Source: Membranipora membranacea (taxonomy: Eukaryota; Bryozoa; Gymnolaemata; Cheilostomatida; Membraniporidae). Taken from it: DNA of 64,000 bases. The stretch is taken from assembly GCA_914767715.1 (NCBI GenBank), contig OU612074.1, positions 15,548,062-15,612,061 on the forward strand, given 5' to 3'. The position numbers were made by a program, and so were the translations under genes. Numbering within the stretch: the first letter of the stretch is position 1; the number at the start of each line of letters is the position of its first letter. Shown piece by piece: positions 13,401-26,676 of the stretch. Below the pieces are notes generated by a model, which saw only the letters and a program-made list of their open reading frames with translations, was not told the origin of the DNA and searched no databases.

Positions 13401-13420
13401 TTGCTAGTTATTGTGTGCAT
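7463..13420 (-). CDS. PLP-dependent acidic amino-acid decarboxylase, CSAD/GADL1 type (complete, 11 exons)
   Basis: Group II PLP decarboxylase, expected to act on cysteine sulfinate, aspartate or a related acidic amino acid in the taurine/beta-alanine branch. Exons: 13212-13420, 12636-12766, 12271-12361, 11693-11780, 10968-11108, 10465-10599, 9729-9886, 9212-9311, 8578-8712, 8026-8238, 7463-7651. Phases agree throughout and give 529 residues (human CSAD about 493). Landmarks in order: [64 protein letters not shown] (cofactor Asp304), [12 protein letters not shown] (Schiff-base Lys336), [22 protein letters not shown] and GTMMIQYQP near the C-terminus. QQDK rather than QPDK favours CSAD/GADL1 over GAD65/67; substrate is inferred only. 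The intron 2 donor is GTCGGT, weaker than the others. A TATA box at 13433-13440 would start transcription below Met1, so Met33 (13324, 497 residues) may be the usual start. Confidence 0.93.
7658..12520. repeat. Right copy of the 4.86 kb direct duplication
   Basis: Counterpart of 1-4863. It includes exons 3-10 of the complete decarboxylase gene and their introns. To its right the gene continues into exons 2 and 1, which were not copied; to its left lies the last exon. Confidence 0.95.
10169..10283. repeat. Intronic inverted repeat, MITE-like (copy 2)
   Basis: Same hairpin as 2512-2626, carried along by the 4.86 kb duplication, in the intron between exons 6 and 7 of the complete decarboxylase gene. 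Confidence 0.65.
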
Positions 13421-13432
13421 GTTTTCATTGGC

Positions 13433-13440
13433 TTTATATA
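13433..13440 (-). promoter_or_regulatory. TATA box of the decarboxylase gene
   Basis: Reads TATATAAA on the minus strand, 12 bases before Met1 at 13420. A start site 25-30 bases downstream would fall inside the longest reading frame, leaving Met33 at 13324 as the first AUG. Longer transcripts from upstream would be needed to use Met1. Confidence 0.5.
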
Positions 13441-16400
13441 AAAAACGATATACTGCCTAGTTAACTAACAATGACACTGTAATATCGACCCTGGGAATTT
13501 TGTTGCACACTAGCAACGATACTAAATACTGACACTAGCAAGCTAATTTGGCCCTAAACAGGCTCAATACTAAAATAAACAAATGACTGTTTTAGGTCAA
13601 GGGGTCATTTGGTCTTCGCGCAAACATTAACAAATTTTCAAGGTAGACAGCTGGAATGCTGGCTACTCACTTTGCAGTTTTATTGTCGCTGTCTTTCAGC
13701 TAGTTTGAATTTAATATTCTAGCTATATGGCCAACCAATAAACTATGGGCCAACCCTATAATTCAGTCATTTAATATTTGCCACCACCTGTTGATGTCTT
13801 ATTGATTCTCGCTATCGGCTACAACTACTGCCATAGATTTTTTCCAATCTGACTTCATTCACAAATAGAACAATTTCTAGCTATAACGAAAGGTTTTCAG
13901 TATAGGGTAATAAGGTAACTATTTAATTTGAATGACTCAGTAGGTTTATAATTGCGTATCTTTCTGTCATTTTTCCAAAATTCAGTCAAAACCAATAATT
14001 ACTAAATAGCCTATTGCATTTGCCTAACTCACAACCTTGCAATTCGATCCTCTTAGTTTCACAATAGAGATAAATATCTTGTATCTAAAACTTTTTGAAT
14101 TCATATACATTCCACCTGATTTACTAAACCAATAATATTGCTTTCACTACCAAAATTTGCCAACAAGCCTTTCTGTGCAAGCTAAAAAATACTTGATTAT
14201 TTCATACTTCTTTCTCCTGTTCGACACAACAATAATAACTACCATTTATTGTGTTCAACATGAATCAACTCCTAACAATCTGAATTATATTAGGAGCTAA
14301 CTGCAGGATCATGCCCTTATCACGAATATCCTCAACTTGCTGAGTTATACAGAAAACAAAGTTTAACCGATCCCGTACCTCAATACCTTCCATGAGGCCA
14401 AAATCTACAGCTATGTTAGTACCTCCGCCAATTTAAATTTCTATCTGCATCACAATTGAGAGTTGTCTTCTCTGGTGAAAGATTTTGTTCTCCAATTTCA
14501 GTTGCCACTACCTGGCCACATGACATCATGCAGGCATAACAAGAGAGCATTTACAAGGTTGGAATTCTGTTCAGTCTCTACCATGTTTTGAGGTAAGGTT
14601 GAGCCTAGTCTCATAGCTATATGTAACATGGCCTGTCTTGGCAAGCTTGACTAGACAGGCTATATCTGACACTTCTGGAGGTGAATTGTAGATGAACTGC
14701 ACTTACTAGAACCAGAATAAGCAAAGCTCATTGCACATCCTAGAGCTATCTCACAGAAGTTGACAACAAATAAATGTCACTGACAGGTGAGTTGACATTC
14801 TTCACTTCACATTATTAAGCTCACAGCCAACTTTTTGGACATGACTTCGACCATCAGTAACGTTAGATAAAGAAAACTAATAGGCATACCATAAATGAAT
14901 ATATATATAGAGGTCTATATATGTATATATGTATTTAATTATGATGAATGCAACTAAATATGTAATAACATGAAAAAATACCATGAATTATAAATATGTA
15001 TAGGCCTACATATTTTTAAAAGAATGAACATATAGGATATCCAATTTTAATTATAAATATTATATATATTTAGCATTGTTATGATTCTTGAAAATCTAAA
15101 TTTTGAACGAGCAAATTATAGGAGTCTGTGAAATATGAATTGAGCACAGTCTCTTCGATGGCAACGTTTATCAGTGGGAACTACAACATGTTTTAACCTT
15201 ACCCCAATTCGTCATGAATACCACGTTGTTAAATTTTCTCTCTGATACAGGCAATCACTTGTAACTCAAAAACTAATCTAATTTGCATTATACTAAGAGC
15301 TAGCAATATGATTATGTAGACTAAGGATAAAAAAGACATTCAAAAATAATCCTTCATTCACTTCTGTGAGAATGTTCTTACAGTATTGTGACATACACTA
15401 GTATTGTATTGAAGTAGGCAACATTGTTCAGTATAGCTGCTCTATAGAACAAGTCAGCTGCATCCACTTCCATGTGTACATATTGTACAGGGGTCTTTCA
15501 GTTAGAGTCAGCATGCTTTACTAGAGAAAATCATTACTATCACATCGCTCACAATTATCGTCTCACTCACTTACTGAGTGATCAAATTATGTGTTTTGCT
15601 GTTTCTAATTGGAAGACACCCCCCAGTACCATGATCAACACCAATTCAAAAATACTTACTGCACTGCGTTTCATCCTCACATATTGTGGAAGGCAACGCT
15701 GTCCAACTCTATAAAACGAGTCAGTCTCTGAAATGGGATACTCAGCTGTTTTAGAGAATTGTGCCATTGCGCTTCATACCCATTTAATGTTGAACACTCA
15801 TGAACAATTATAGAATCGTTCACTTTTGACCCATATACCATTACCCAACCAGCAACCAATTATTGTATAATTAACCCTGACTGCGGATAGAAAGAAAGTT
15901 GAAGCGGCTTCCTCAACCTTATTTCCATCCGCTCTCTGTATTGCAATTTAAAGTTGTCTACTCATTACACAAAGTTTGTTTTCAAATTTCAGTTGTCATT
16001 AATTACCTAGCCACGTAACGTTATGTTTAAAAAAGACTGCTGCGTGGGTAAAAACAGTGTTCTATAAAACTGATCAATTATTATTGATTAGTTTAGTTTA
16101 GTATTCACTTTACATTACCCTCCTGACAATCAAATATGGTCTGTCTGTGTCTAGCAGTTGAAATTACAAAGCACTGCGTTGTTTTAAAAAAACAAGATAC
16201 GTGGAAGTATGAGCCATATAGTCATAGAAATATACATGATCATTAAAGTTGTAAAGTAGAAATATATACCTTTATTAATATTAATACATATTTTATTGGC
16301 CCAATGACAGCTATGCTAACAGCAAATAATTGACGACATTTCTGAGAAACCATTTTGCATCATTGACCAAAACTTTTAAATAAAAGAGTACAGACTATCA

Positions 16401-18105
16401 TTCCAGGTAGAACGCTATCATCACAAAGTTATCGATAATGGTTTGAACCTTGCATGTATTTCATCCTTAAGACCGTTGCTCATTGCTGCTGCCTCAGATC
16501 CAATTCGGGCAGTGGCTTTAAGAGAATCGTTTTTTATCTCACTGATTTAAAACTTATGAGCTTTATCTACTCACAACATACAACAAGCGCACTCCAGTTC
16601 TCCACAAACGTCACAAAATGGTTGGTATGAACGTCGAATCACCACAAATGTCACAAGTGTTTGAATGTTTGAATGTTCAAACCCACTAAAGTTGTAAACG
16701 TTGGTAAACTCAACAGGAATACCGATTTGCTGTTGAATCTTGTTTGCTGAAAATCAGTGATTTTGAAATGTCGTCAGCAGAGTAGATCAGATATAAAAAA
16801 AATATTTTGAGGAGTCGAATATCAATGTTAAATTATTGTATTAATTTTTTGGTGCAGCTATTGTGGGTGCAACAGGGGGAAAATGTTGGAGTAGTAGTTA
16901 ATCCTTCGCTCAGCAAAATGTATGACTTAATCGCAAGACAAATCCAAACACATATACCGAATACGCAAATTGGGGTTTGGTAGCTGGAATATGGGTTAGT
17001 TAATTAGTTATATATAATATTGCACAATCAAGTTTTTAAAAGGACAAGTGGACATTCTGTAACTTGATCAGTGCTAAGCACCTGTTGATAAATATTTTGG
17101 TTCAATTATGTATATTTTGTGTTTACCCCGGTGATGCGACTGCTTTGTTAATGTTGAAAAATATGACTCAGTGAAAATATTATTATAAGGCCATGGCAGT
17201 CACAATGTCAAGTTCTTGAAGAAGACACTCTACGCATCTGGATCTTAGGAATTCAGCAGATGTGTTTGCTAGGATGGACAAAATGTTGTGAACTGACAAT
17301 AATTAGGAACTGTGAAGTGGTAGCAGCTGCCACATATAACTGCTATTCTATTATTGCATAATACTTCAAGGATTGTTGATAGCCGCCGGCTGTGTAATGT
17401 CACAACCACAGATTTATTATTTATGTCTGGAGAATTTAATGTGATGTAATGTGTGTAAGGTACTCCAGACTAAATCTGCATGTTTGAGTACTATGCAGAC
17501 TACCGATAGATTACAATATTGATTCCTAGATTAGGTGACTAATATGGGATAAAAATTAACATGCAAACAAAGGCAAGCATGTAATGTGCAATTGAAGCCA
17601 CTCAGAAATTATATAACTGCAAGGGACAGGTGGATCTGTCTTTTTGATATCACCACCCTTATCCTAGAACAAGTCACAGGCTTGACCAATGGATCGGAGT
17701 GACTCAGAATGCAGGCAAATGGACCAAACTTGGCTGCCCTTATCCTTGTGTGAAATTAATATCATGAATTCAGGTGATCATAAACAGCAAGATAAGTACC
17801 CTAGGCCTTGACTGTTTGTGAACAAGTTATTTCTTTGTGGCATCGGAATTCGGTCTTGAAATGCAGATCACAAACAAATAAAATTAGTCTTATGAGAGAA
17901 TAACACATCATGAGATGAGGGTTGCACCTTCCATGGTTAGGAAAACCAGTACCAAAGATGATGACCCAAAATATTTTGTGCTGGGGGATTTTGGATTTTA
18001 GAATTTAAATAAGAATAATTATCCTCTGTATGAACAGCCCAATTCCAATCAAATCTTCTTTCTCAACCAGCATTAGTTGCTGTATTTGAAATGAAAAAGA
18101 AATAG
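13441..18105. other. 4.7 kb intergenic stretch with no recognised gene
   Basis: AT-rich sequence with stop codons in all frames. It holds TA-rich simple sequence around 14890-15070 and a short stem (GCCTGTCTTG..CAGGC) near 14625-14665 that resembles one inside the 3.26 kb units. The short open frames here show no domain, splice chain or recognisable motif. Confidence 0.6.
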
Positions 18106-18134
18106 GTTGGGGGAAAGGAAAAGAGTGAGTATGT

Positions 18135-18300
18135 GGAAGATTGGCCAATCACATTTTGCCAATTTCATTTTAACCAATCACATTTTGCCAACTACGCTTT
18201 GCCAATCTCATTTTGCCAGTAACAATTTGCCAAAGACATTTTGCCAATCTTGTTTTGCCAAACATATTTTTGCCAATCACATTTCGCCAACCCCAATTGC
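18135..18300. repeat. Degenerate minisatellite, CAnnnACATTTTGCCAA units
   Basis: About ten imperfect units of 15-17 bases built on TTTTGCCAA follow each other. The open frame across it (18107-18316, repeating H/F/A/N residues) is a by-product of the repeat. The GCCAA core recalls the arms of the fold-back element at 30473-32179, but units differ in sequence. Confidence 0.75.
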
Positions 18301-18316
18301 TAAAAAGGCTTCATGA

Positions 18317-19202
18317 GGATTTCAAGGAATGGATTCAGTCAGTCAGCTGTAGGGAGGGGACTTAGTTTCGATCTTGTGGCCAGTCCTTTATATATTCATT
18401 GTGGGGATGTTTCTATCGTCCCAAAACTCTCAACCCCTGATTTAATAATTCAAAAGTTGGAAATGGCCTACAGTCCTTACCTTGGATTGGCTGAGAAAGA
18501 CCCTGTTGATTTTCTTGACACAGGCTACATCATTTGTAAACAAAATAAGCCAGCATAAATTTTGTGTCATGTGGTATCTCATAGACTTAGTTTTTTTGGG
18601 ATATTGCCAAAGTATTGAGGTTTTTTTGAGTGCCAATGTGTGATGGTAGTCAAGACTAAGTAAGAATTCTATTAATTTAAGATTTTGATTTGTTATTAGG
18701 ATTTTCACTGCAACCCTTTCTTGTGGCATTTTAAACAAATAGACAAACGTAAAGAGGCCAGCAGCTGGGAAGACGTGATGGGATGCCCCTGACTCTTTTC
18801 TCTGGGTTGACTGCTAGGAAAATACTCATAAAAGACCAGGCTTCCATATTGTAATCATTTATAACAAGCGCCTTTGATCAATTACCAGCTCACAAGGTAT
18901 ATTAAATACTGACTCAGTGAGGTGCTAGTGGTGAGCTATCGAGCTTTATTGCTGTATAACTGGGAGCAGCGTGCCTGATCAAATCTTGTGTAAACAAATA
19001 CTATTCATACTACGGAATATTGCTCTGGCAAAGTGCCAGTATAGTGTCTAATTGAGTCAATGGAGCTGAAGTGGGATCATTGTGTACATTAGGTTAATCA
19101 ATACCCTCAGGTTTATCGCAATGCTTGACATTGTGGTATGTACTGAAGTCGATTGCGATACCGTGCAGCGTACGCTGACTCACTGCGGCAATTGTCATCA
19201 GT
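18317..19202. other. Intergenic stretch before the tRNA-Pro cluster
   Basis: I found no convincing gene. A short plus-strand frame (18313-18558) and a minus frame overlapping it show no recognisable domain. Confidence 0.4.
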
Positions 19203-19274
19203 GGCTTGGTGGTCTAGGGGTATGATTCTCGCTTTGGGTGCGAGAGGCCCCGGGTTCAAATCCCGGTCAAGCCC
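19203..19274 (+). tRNA. tRNA-Pro (anticodon TGG)
   Basis: 72-base cloverleaf: acceptor GGCTTGG/TCAAGCC, A box TGGTCTAGGGG, anticodon arm CTCGC-TTTGGGT-GCGAG with TGG, B box GGTTCAAATCC, discriminator C. TCTTTTCT follows directly and gives a pol III terminator. It differs only slightly from the vertebrate tRNA-Pro. It is the first of three units of a 472-bp tandem repeat. Confidence 0.97.
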
Positions 19275-19674
19275 TATCTTTTCTAAAATATACGCGCCCC
19301 CCTCCCCCAGTTTGACTTAGGGCCAAAGTTGACCTGGGAATTCATTTACTACTGAAAATCTGACAGGGTTGGTTCTTCTGGAGGAAGGTCATAAGGCATG
19401 GATTATCTCTGCTCATCAGCCGGAATGGCACTGCGTTTCACTCATCTTTCGAACCCCCAGGTGGCTCCTGCCTGCAAGAGTCAGCAAATTGGCACCAAAT
19501 ATGGCAGCTATGCACCAATGCACAGCTATTTCCCAGTCTTCGTACTGAGAACATTTTTAAAAGGTTATCTCAAAAATATTACTTAGTCGAGCATCAAGTT
19601 CCAGGGGGGGAGGGCTAGGGACGGCCTTAACTTCAAGCACTCGATTCTGACTTACCCTGCTGTCACCTACCAGT

Positions 19675-19746
19675 GGCTTGGTGGTCTAGGGGTATGATTC
19701 TCGCTTTGGGTGCGAGAGGCCCCGGGTTCAAATCCCGGTCAAGCCC
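19675..19746 (+). tRNA. tRNA-Pro (anticodon TGG), second copy
   Basis: Identical in sequence to the gene at 19203, including acceptor stem, TGG anticodon and B box; the terminator TCTTTTCT follows. The spacer has diverged while the tRNA has not, which suggests selection or conversion on the tRNA. Confidence 0.97.
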
Positions 19747-20146
19747 TATCTTTTCTAAAATATACGCCCCCTCCCCCAAATTGACATGGGTCCAAAATCC
19801 TGGTAGGTCAGTTGCTTCGAAAGATCTGACAGGGTTGGACATTCTGGAAGAGAGTATTGAGGCATAGATTATCACTGCTCATCAGTAGCGATGGTGCTTA
19901 CTGCCTTCCAACCATTCGCTGAACCCCCAGGTGGCCCCTGCCTGCAAGTTGCTTGGCACCAAATATAGCATCTGTGCACCCAATGCAAGCCTATTTCCCA
20001 GTCTAGGAACTGAGAAGGGCCTTGTGAGTTTTATGAACATTTTTAAAAAGGTAATCTCCACAAATAAAGTTACAAGTGTAACATCCAGATCCTGATGATG
20101 ACCGTAGCTCCAAGCACTGACTTACTCAGAGCAACCCCCTATAAGT

Positions 20147-20201
20147 GGCTTGGTGGTCTAGGGCCACTGCTTGGGGCGCGAGACGCCCCGGGCTCAAGCC
20201 A
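20147..20201 (+). pseudogene. tRNA-Pro pseudogene, 55 bases
   Basis: Starts GGCTTGGTGGTCTAGGG like the intact genes, but the D-loop to anticodon part is shortened and altered (CCACTGCTTGGGG), and the 3' half reads GCCCCGGGCTCAAGCC. No cloverleaf can form. The altered form CACTGCTT(A/G)GGGCGCG recurs at 27500-27520 and at every junction of the 3.26 kb units, so this decayed sequence was itself copied. Confidence 0.8.
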
Positions 20202-20215
20202 CCCCCACCACCATA

Positions 20216-20570
20216 GACGGCTACCGGCGCAATATCTTGAGATGGATGCTTGACATCAGTTGGCCGAACAAATAATCGGATGACGAAGTTTACAGACGAA
20301 TCGGCCTTCTATCATGAAGCAGGCAAATATCAGTGTGGTTTGGCCAAGTGAATCGTCTAAATCCTGAAACACCAGCTAGCCAAGCCCTTAACGACGTAAT
20401 CAACACAGAAAATAAGAAACCCAGGGCAGGACAGAGATTAACATGAGTGAAACACCTCCAGAAAGATCTTGGAAAAGTAGATCTATCCCTAAACCAAGCT
20501 CTCGAGGTGTCACAAGATAGAGTGGAGTGGAGGCGTGTTGCACACGAGATGAGATGATTAGAAGCTCTCA
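20216..20570 (+). pseudogene. Non-LTR retrotransposon, reverse transcriptase C-terminal remnant
   Basis: Translating with stops gives RRNILRWMLDISWPNK, DDEVYRRIG, VWFGQVNR, RAGQRLT and LSLNQALEVSQDRVEWRR. This is the order seen at the end of endonuclease-reverse transcriptases of the RTE/CR1-like group (RRxLxxxWxD.., RxWFGH, QDRxxWRR). Several stops interrupt it. It follows the tRNA-Pro pseudogene directly and marks the start of the left segmental copy; the homologue is at 27560-28015. Confidence 0.75.
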
Positions 20571-21427
20571 GAATGTCTGAACAGACTTCATCTGCCTCAG
20601 TCTTTATTCACTTGCAAACAGATGCTGTGAAGATCCCGCTCTGTGCTACTCGCAGTGGTCATGCACACACGTTCCCCAAACTTTATCTAAAATGTAATTG
20701 GCTCTATATTTGTCCAGTGTAGAAGCTATCATGCAGATACAAATGAATACGTTCGAAATTGCTCCAGTGCAGAGTGGAATGGAATCTTACAAACTTGAGC
20801 TTTGACCAACATTTGATTGAAGGCTCAATAATTCAGAGGACACAGTAATCAACTAACATGCCATTCCTCTGCATCCAATTTCATGTGGAGTCATAACTTG
20901 TGTGTTCGAAGATCAGGCGCGACCGAGTAAAAAGGTTGAAAACATTGCACATGAATATGATCACTAGATTAACAAGGTGAAAGGCTCCGAGTCATAGGCT
21001 GATTATCCCGGTTACCCGCCTAGGTCATTCCAATAATTAACCCTTTCAGTCCCAGCAGTAATGCTTCAGTATGCCCAGGCAAAATTTATAGAAATAATAC
21101 AAAAAACTCGGATGGGTCACAAAAGTTCAAAATGGAAATTTCCCTCGTGATGACTCAATACAAAAATACAATATAACAGTTATTGTACTATTGTTCTATT
21201 GAGGGTATGGAATAATGATTGAGCAGCGCATTGAAAGTTTCCTTTTGACAATTATTGCAGTGTGATGTTGCATCAAAGATCATCAAAGGCTACTAAATAT
21301 AAAAATAGTGCCAGGAACTTACAAGCACTGAAAACACAATGAGGAATTTGGATATACTCTTTAATTCATATAATTGATCAGTCCTTTTGTTAGGATAACA
21401 AAAAAGCCTTCGATGACTGATTGGCGA

Positions 21428-21436
21428 TATATATAG
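21428..21436 (+). promoter_or_regulatory. TATA box of collagen-like gene 1
   Basis: TATATATAG lies 59 bases upstream of the ATG, followed by CAGCAGTGCTTGACATTGCTT. The same box and flank are kept at 28992-29000 before the second gene, so this core promoter has been conserved between the copies. Confidence 0.7.
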
Positions 21437-21494
21437 CAGCAGTGCTTGACATTGCTTTCAATGGTAAAAAAAATCACAGGACTAACTAATCAGC

Positions 21495-23957
<2,463 letters not shown>

Positions 23958-24098
23958 GACTCTAAGTGAAATGGTGGTGTATACTTCTTTTGTGAAATCC
24001 AAAGATACTATTGTGAAAAATCATAAACATTCACAGAAATGTAACAAGAATAACTTGACAGCAAATGTAGTCTCTTCTTGGTTTAAGCTCAGAAATTC

Positions 24099-24104
24099 AA
24101 TAAA
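24099..24104 (+). terminator. Polyadenylation signal of collagen-like gene 1
   Basis: AATAAA 142 bases after the stop codon, at the same relative place as in the second gene (33894-33899). Confidence 0.65.
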
Positions 24105-24823
24105 TTGACAAAGCAATGGAAACCTGAAAGAAATTTTTTTTGCCCAGATTCTATTTTTCTCATTGAAGTAGTTTCTTTCAATATCTTTCAGTATTTATGA
24201 GTGTTGGAATAAGCATTTAATCTTCTGCAATGATTTTTTGATAAAACATATGGTATAACTGAATTTCTTTATTACGCACCGGTATACCATCGCCTAGACA
24301 TTTAGTTTGCCCTCATACTGTTTTAATTTCTATTTTATTATAAATATTTTATGTACTATAGATTATTATATGATCATTTTTGTGCAGCTGTGTAGTTTTG
24401 TCGGAATCAAAAGTTAAACTCCAAACTTGTTAATCTATTTTTTTATTTTTTTACTCTTGTGTTTTCCACTTAAATCATAAATATTTTCCAAAAGTGTCTG
24501 TCAAATAAAGAATAAGTTTTGATAATTTTCTAGTTGACTGATAAATGCCACATTGATAAACTCCATGCTAGTTGGTTAAAAGTTTGAAGTTTGAAATATG
24601 CTTATCGCCTAAATTCTAACATCCATCCTGTGATAGTTTGATAGCATCGAATGTACAGCCCATAAATAAAAATAAAGTTAGTGCAGGCTTAGTGATAGCT
24701 GAGTATGGCTCATTTATCTGATTAAAGTTACATTCGTATAATGCTCACTAATAAACTTAATTTGTACAGCAAATCTTCACCTCATGAATCTACTGCAGAT
24801 TAAAGTTTTGCCCTATTCAATGA

Positions 24824-26334
24824 CTTCATGCAATTTATAGTGGTCCAGCTAGATGATAACCGAACAAGTGGACACATCTCCACAAAACTCTTGGAATAGT
24901 TATACTACACCCACCTGAACTGGACTACCAATAAACCAGAATCGACTCACTGGCGCTATAAACTGAATACTCTCACACCAAAAATAAAAAATAATCTTGA
25001 ACTATTTTTCTGTCTGTAAATATTCAAATTCTGTTTCACTGTGTTTTATACTCATTGGCATATATATATATTCCATGTTTATTCTGGAGAAGAATAAGTC
25101 CTTAGGACTTGTACCCAGAAAACAGAAAAAATGATAAAAATATGGTGTAGAATTAAAAAGACATGTAACTAAAAATCAAGAACAATGACAGGTAAAATTA
25201 CAACGTACACGCAGGCATTAATTAGCAGTAAAACATTACACAAGTTGATACACAATAGCTAAGAAAAGAAAAGTTAGAACAATGTAGCAGTAGGCTAAAA
25301 TGAAATGATAAGAACTGACTCATTAATTGAGAAGTTTGAGGACGTGGCTCCGAGTGGCATTTTTGAATGTAGCAAGGGATTGACTCAGCTTAACATGATT
25401 GGGTAATTCGTTAAACTTCTGAGCACCGAAATTAGCTAAAGCAAATCTAAAATTTTCCTTGGATAGTCTAAACCCAGAACTTTTAGCAAGCCGAGTTTCA
25501 CTAGTTAATTTCTCGGGGAGCAGATTGGTATCAATTATTGGGACTAAACTATTAACAATTTTATAAAACGTCAGCAGATACAAATATTCGAAACGCAAAG
25601 TTAAAACAGGGATGTTGTAGGTCTTTCGAGTATTATCTTTAGAACTGTTATAGTCTATAATTTTCAAACATCTATTCTCAATTTTTAAAAATTCTTTTTT
25701 GACATAGTCGTTTGTGGTAAATAAAACAGGAGAGCTGTATTCCAGATTAGAACGTATAAGTCCAATGTACCAAAGCTTAGCTAATTTAGGTGTCAGGAAT
25801 TTTCTATTACGTTGAAAGTTGGTGACTATTGGATAAAGTTTTTGTTTAATTTTACTGGTATGAGATTTAAAATTTAATTTGTTATCAAGAATCACACCTA
25901 AGTACTTAATTTTGTCAGATTGTTTGAAAATGAGATTATTAAATTTAAGTTCCGGAGGTTTGATGTTACGTTTATTAGAAATGGTCATGACATTTGTTTT
26001 ACCGCTGTTTAGAACAAGGCAATTTTCACTGTACCAACTGGATGCTTGATGAATGCTTTTTTCCATAAGTTTTGTGGAAATTTCTGGGTTTTCCCCACTG
26101 GTGACTAGTGACTGTTTAATCAATAAAGATCTATATATATATATATATATAAGCTCGATCTGCAACTGCTTACAGCCAATTGATAGTGGGTACGGTTGAC
26201 AGGTTTCATGATGGAGTAGTGGTAAAGGGATAATGGGCTACAATTACACCATTGCCGTGAAGCTACAGGTAATTATGCGATTGTCATGCCTGATACTACT
26301 ATTGCATTACAGTCCTCATTCTACCAATTGCTTA
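24824..26334 (-). mobile_element. 5'-truncated LINE insertion
   Basis: About 1.5 kb present here but absent from the homologous place in the right segmental copy (near 34615), which serves as an empty site. It contains one open reverse transcriptase fragment on the minus strand (25323-26165). The 5' side of the coding part runs into a TA microsatellite at about 26132-26152. Borders are approximate because the flanks have diverged. Confidence 0.75.
25323..26165 (-). CDS. LINE reverse transcriptase, C-terminal part (open, truncated)
   Basis: The 280-codon frame holds the region after the catalytic palm: WYSENCLVLNSGKTNVM, the thumb-start motif KYLGVILDNKLNFKSH, LYPIVTNFQRNRKFL and LIRSNLEYSSPVLF, ending in a PNHVKLSQSLATFKN-like tail. 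This order is typical of Jockey/CR1-group elements. The first dozen residues (IYIYIY) are read from the TA repeat and are not part of the protein. Endonuclease and catalytic YxDD are absent, so it cannot act by itself. The uninterrupted frame suggests a fairly young insertion. Confidence 0.85.
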   Translation of the reverse strand: MQIELIYIYIYRSLLIKQSLVTSGENPEISTKLMEKSIHQASSWYSENCLVLNSGKTNVMTISNKRNIKPPELKFNNLIFKQSDKIKYLGVILDNKLNFKSHTSKIKQKLYPIVTNFQRNRKFLTPKLAKLWYIGLIRSNLEYSSPVLFTTNDYVKKEFLKIENRCLKIIDYNSSKDNTRKTYNIPVLTLRFEYLYLLTFYKIVNSLVPIIDTNLLPEKLTSETRLAKSSGFRLSKENFRFALANFGAQKFNELPNHVKLSQSLATFKNATRSHVLKLLN

Positions 26335-26636
26335 TCAATTACAATGACATCAACCATTTTGCAATAAAAAAATATTAATTATTGATGAATCACAATCTAG
26401 ACAGTATTACCAAAGATTATAAATGCTTATTGGTATTACTGAATCCTGTCATGTTGTTAAGTCAAATGATTAATATGTACATTTGGATTTTATCAAGTGG
26501 TCGATGGGTGGATTAATTTAATCAAATATTCTGAATGAACTCCTGATATTTTGATGGATACAAAAGTTCTGCCATCTTAGACGGATGGTTGGTAAGAGAT
26601 CTGCCCGAATTCAGGTCAGGGGGAGACAAACACAGT

Positions 26637-26676
26637 GGCTTGGTGGTCTAGGGGTATGATTCGCGCTTTGGGTGCG
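26637..26676 (+). pseudogene. tRNA-Pro 5' half
   Basis: GGCTTGGTGGTCTAGGGG..GCGCTTTGGGTGCG matches the intact gene at 52804 up to the anticodon arm, then changes to GGCGAGGGGATATATCCC. The 110 bases upstream also match those upstream of 52804 (AGACAAACACAGTGGC), so a complete gene once stood here. Confidence 0.85.

Larger units (their letters stand above)
19203..20146. repeat. 472-bp tandem repeat carrying tRNA-Pro
   Basis: tRNA-Pro starts recur at 19203, 19675 and 20147, exactly 472 bases apart. The spacers share blocks such as ATCTGACAGGGTTGG, GAACCCCCAGGTGGC and TATTTCCCAGTCT but have diverged, so the duplication is old compared with that of the decarboxylase gene. The third unit keeps only a decayed tRNA and then switches to LINE-derived sequence. 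Confidence 0.85.

Noticed and set aside
14880-15070. TA-rich tract as an origin or matrix attachment site
   Set aside because: Low complexity alone is not evidence for either function.
18313-18558. Plus-strand frame MRISRNGFSQSAV.. as a gene
   Set aside because: No homology, no promoter or splice signals that fit, and an equally long frame lies on the other strand.
19663-19875. Open frames on both strands across 19663-19875 and at 52751-52945
   Set aside because: They are read through tRNA-Pro genes (peptides like GARGPGFKSRSSPIF) and have no meaning as proteins.
20147-20201. Functional third tRNA-Pro
   Set aside because: D arm and anticodon arm are disrupted and it is only 55 bases long.
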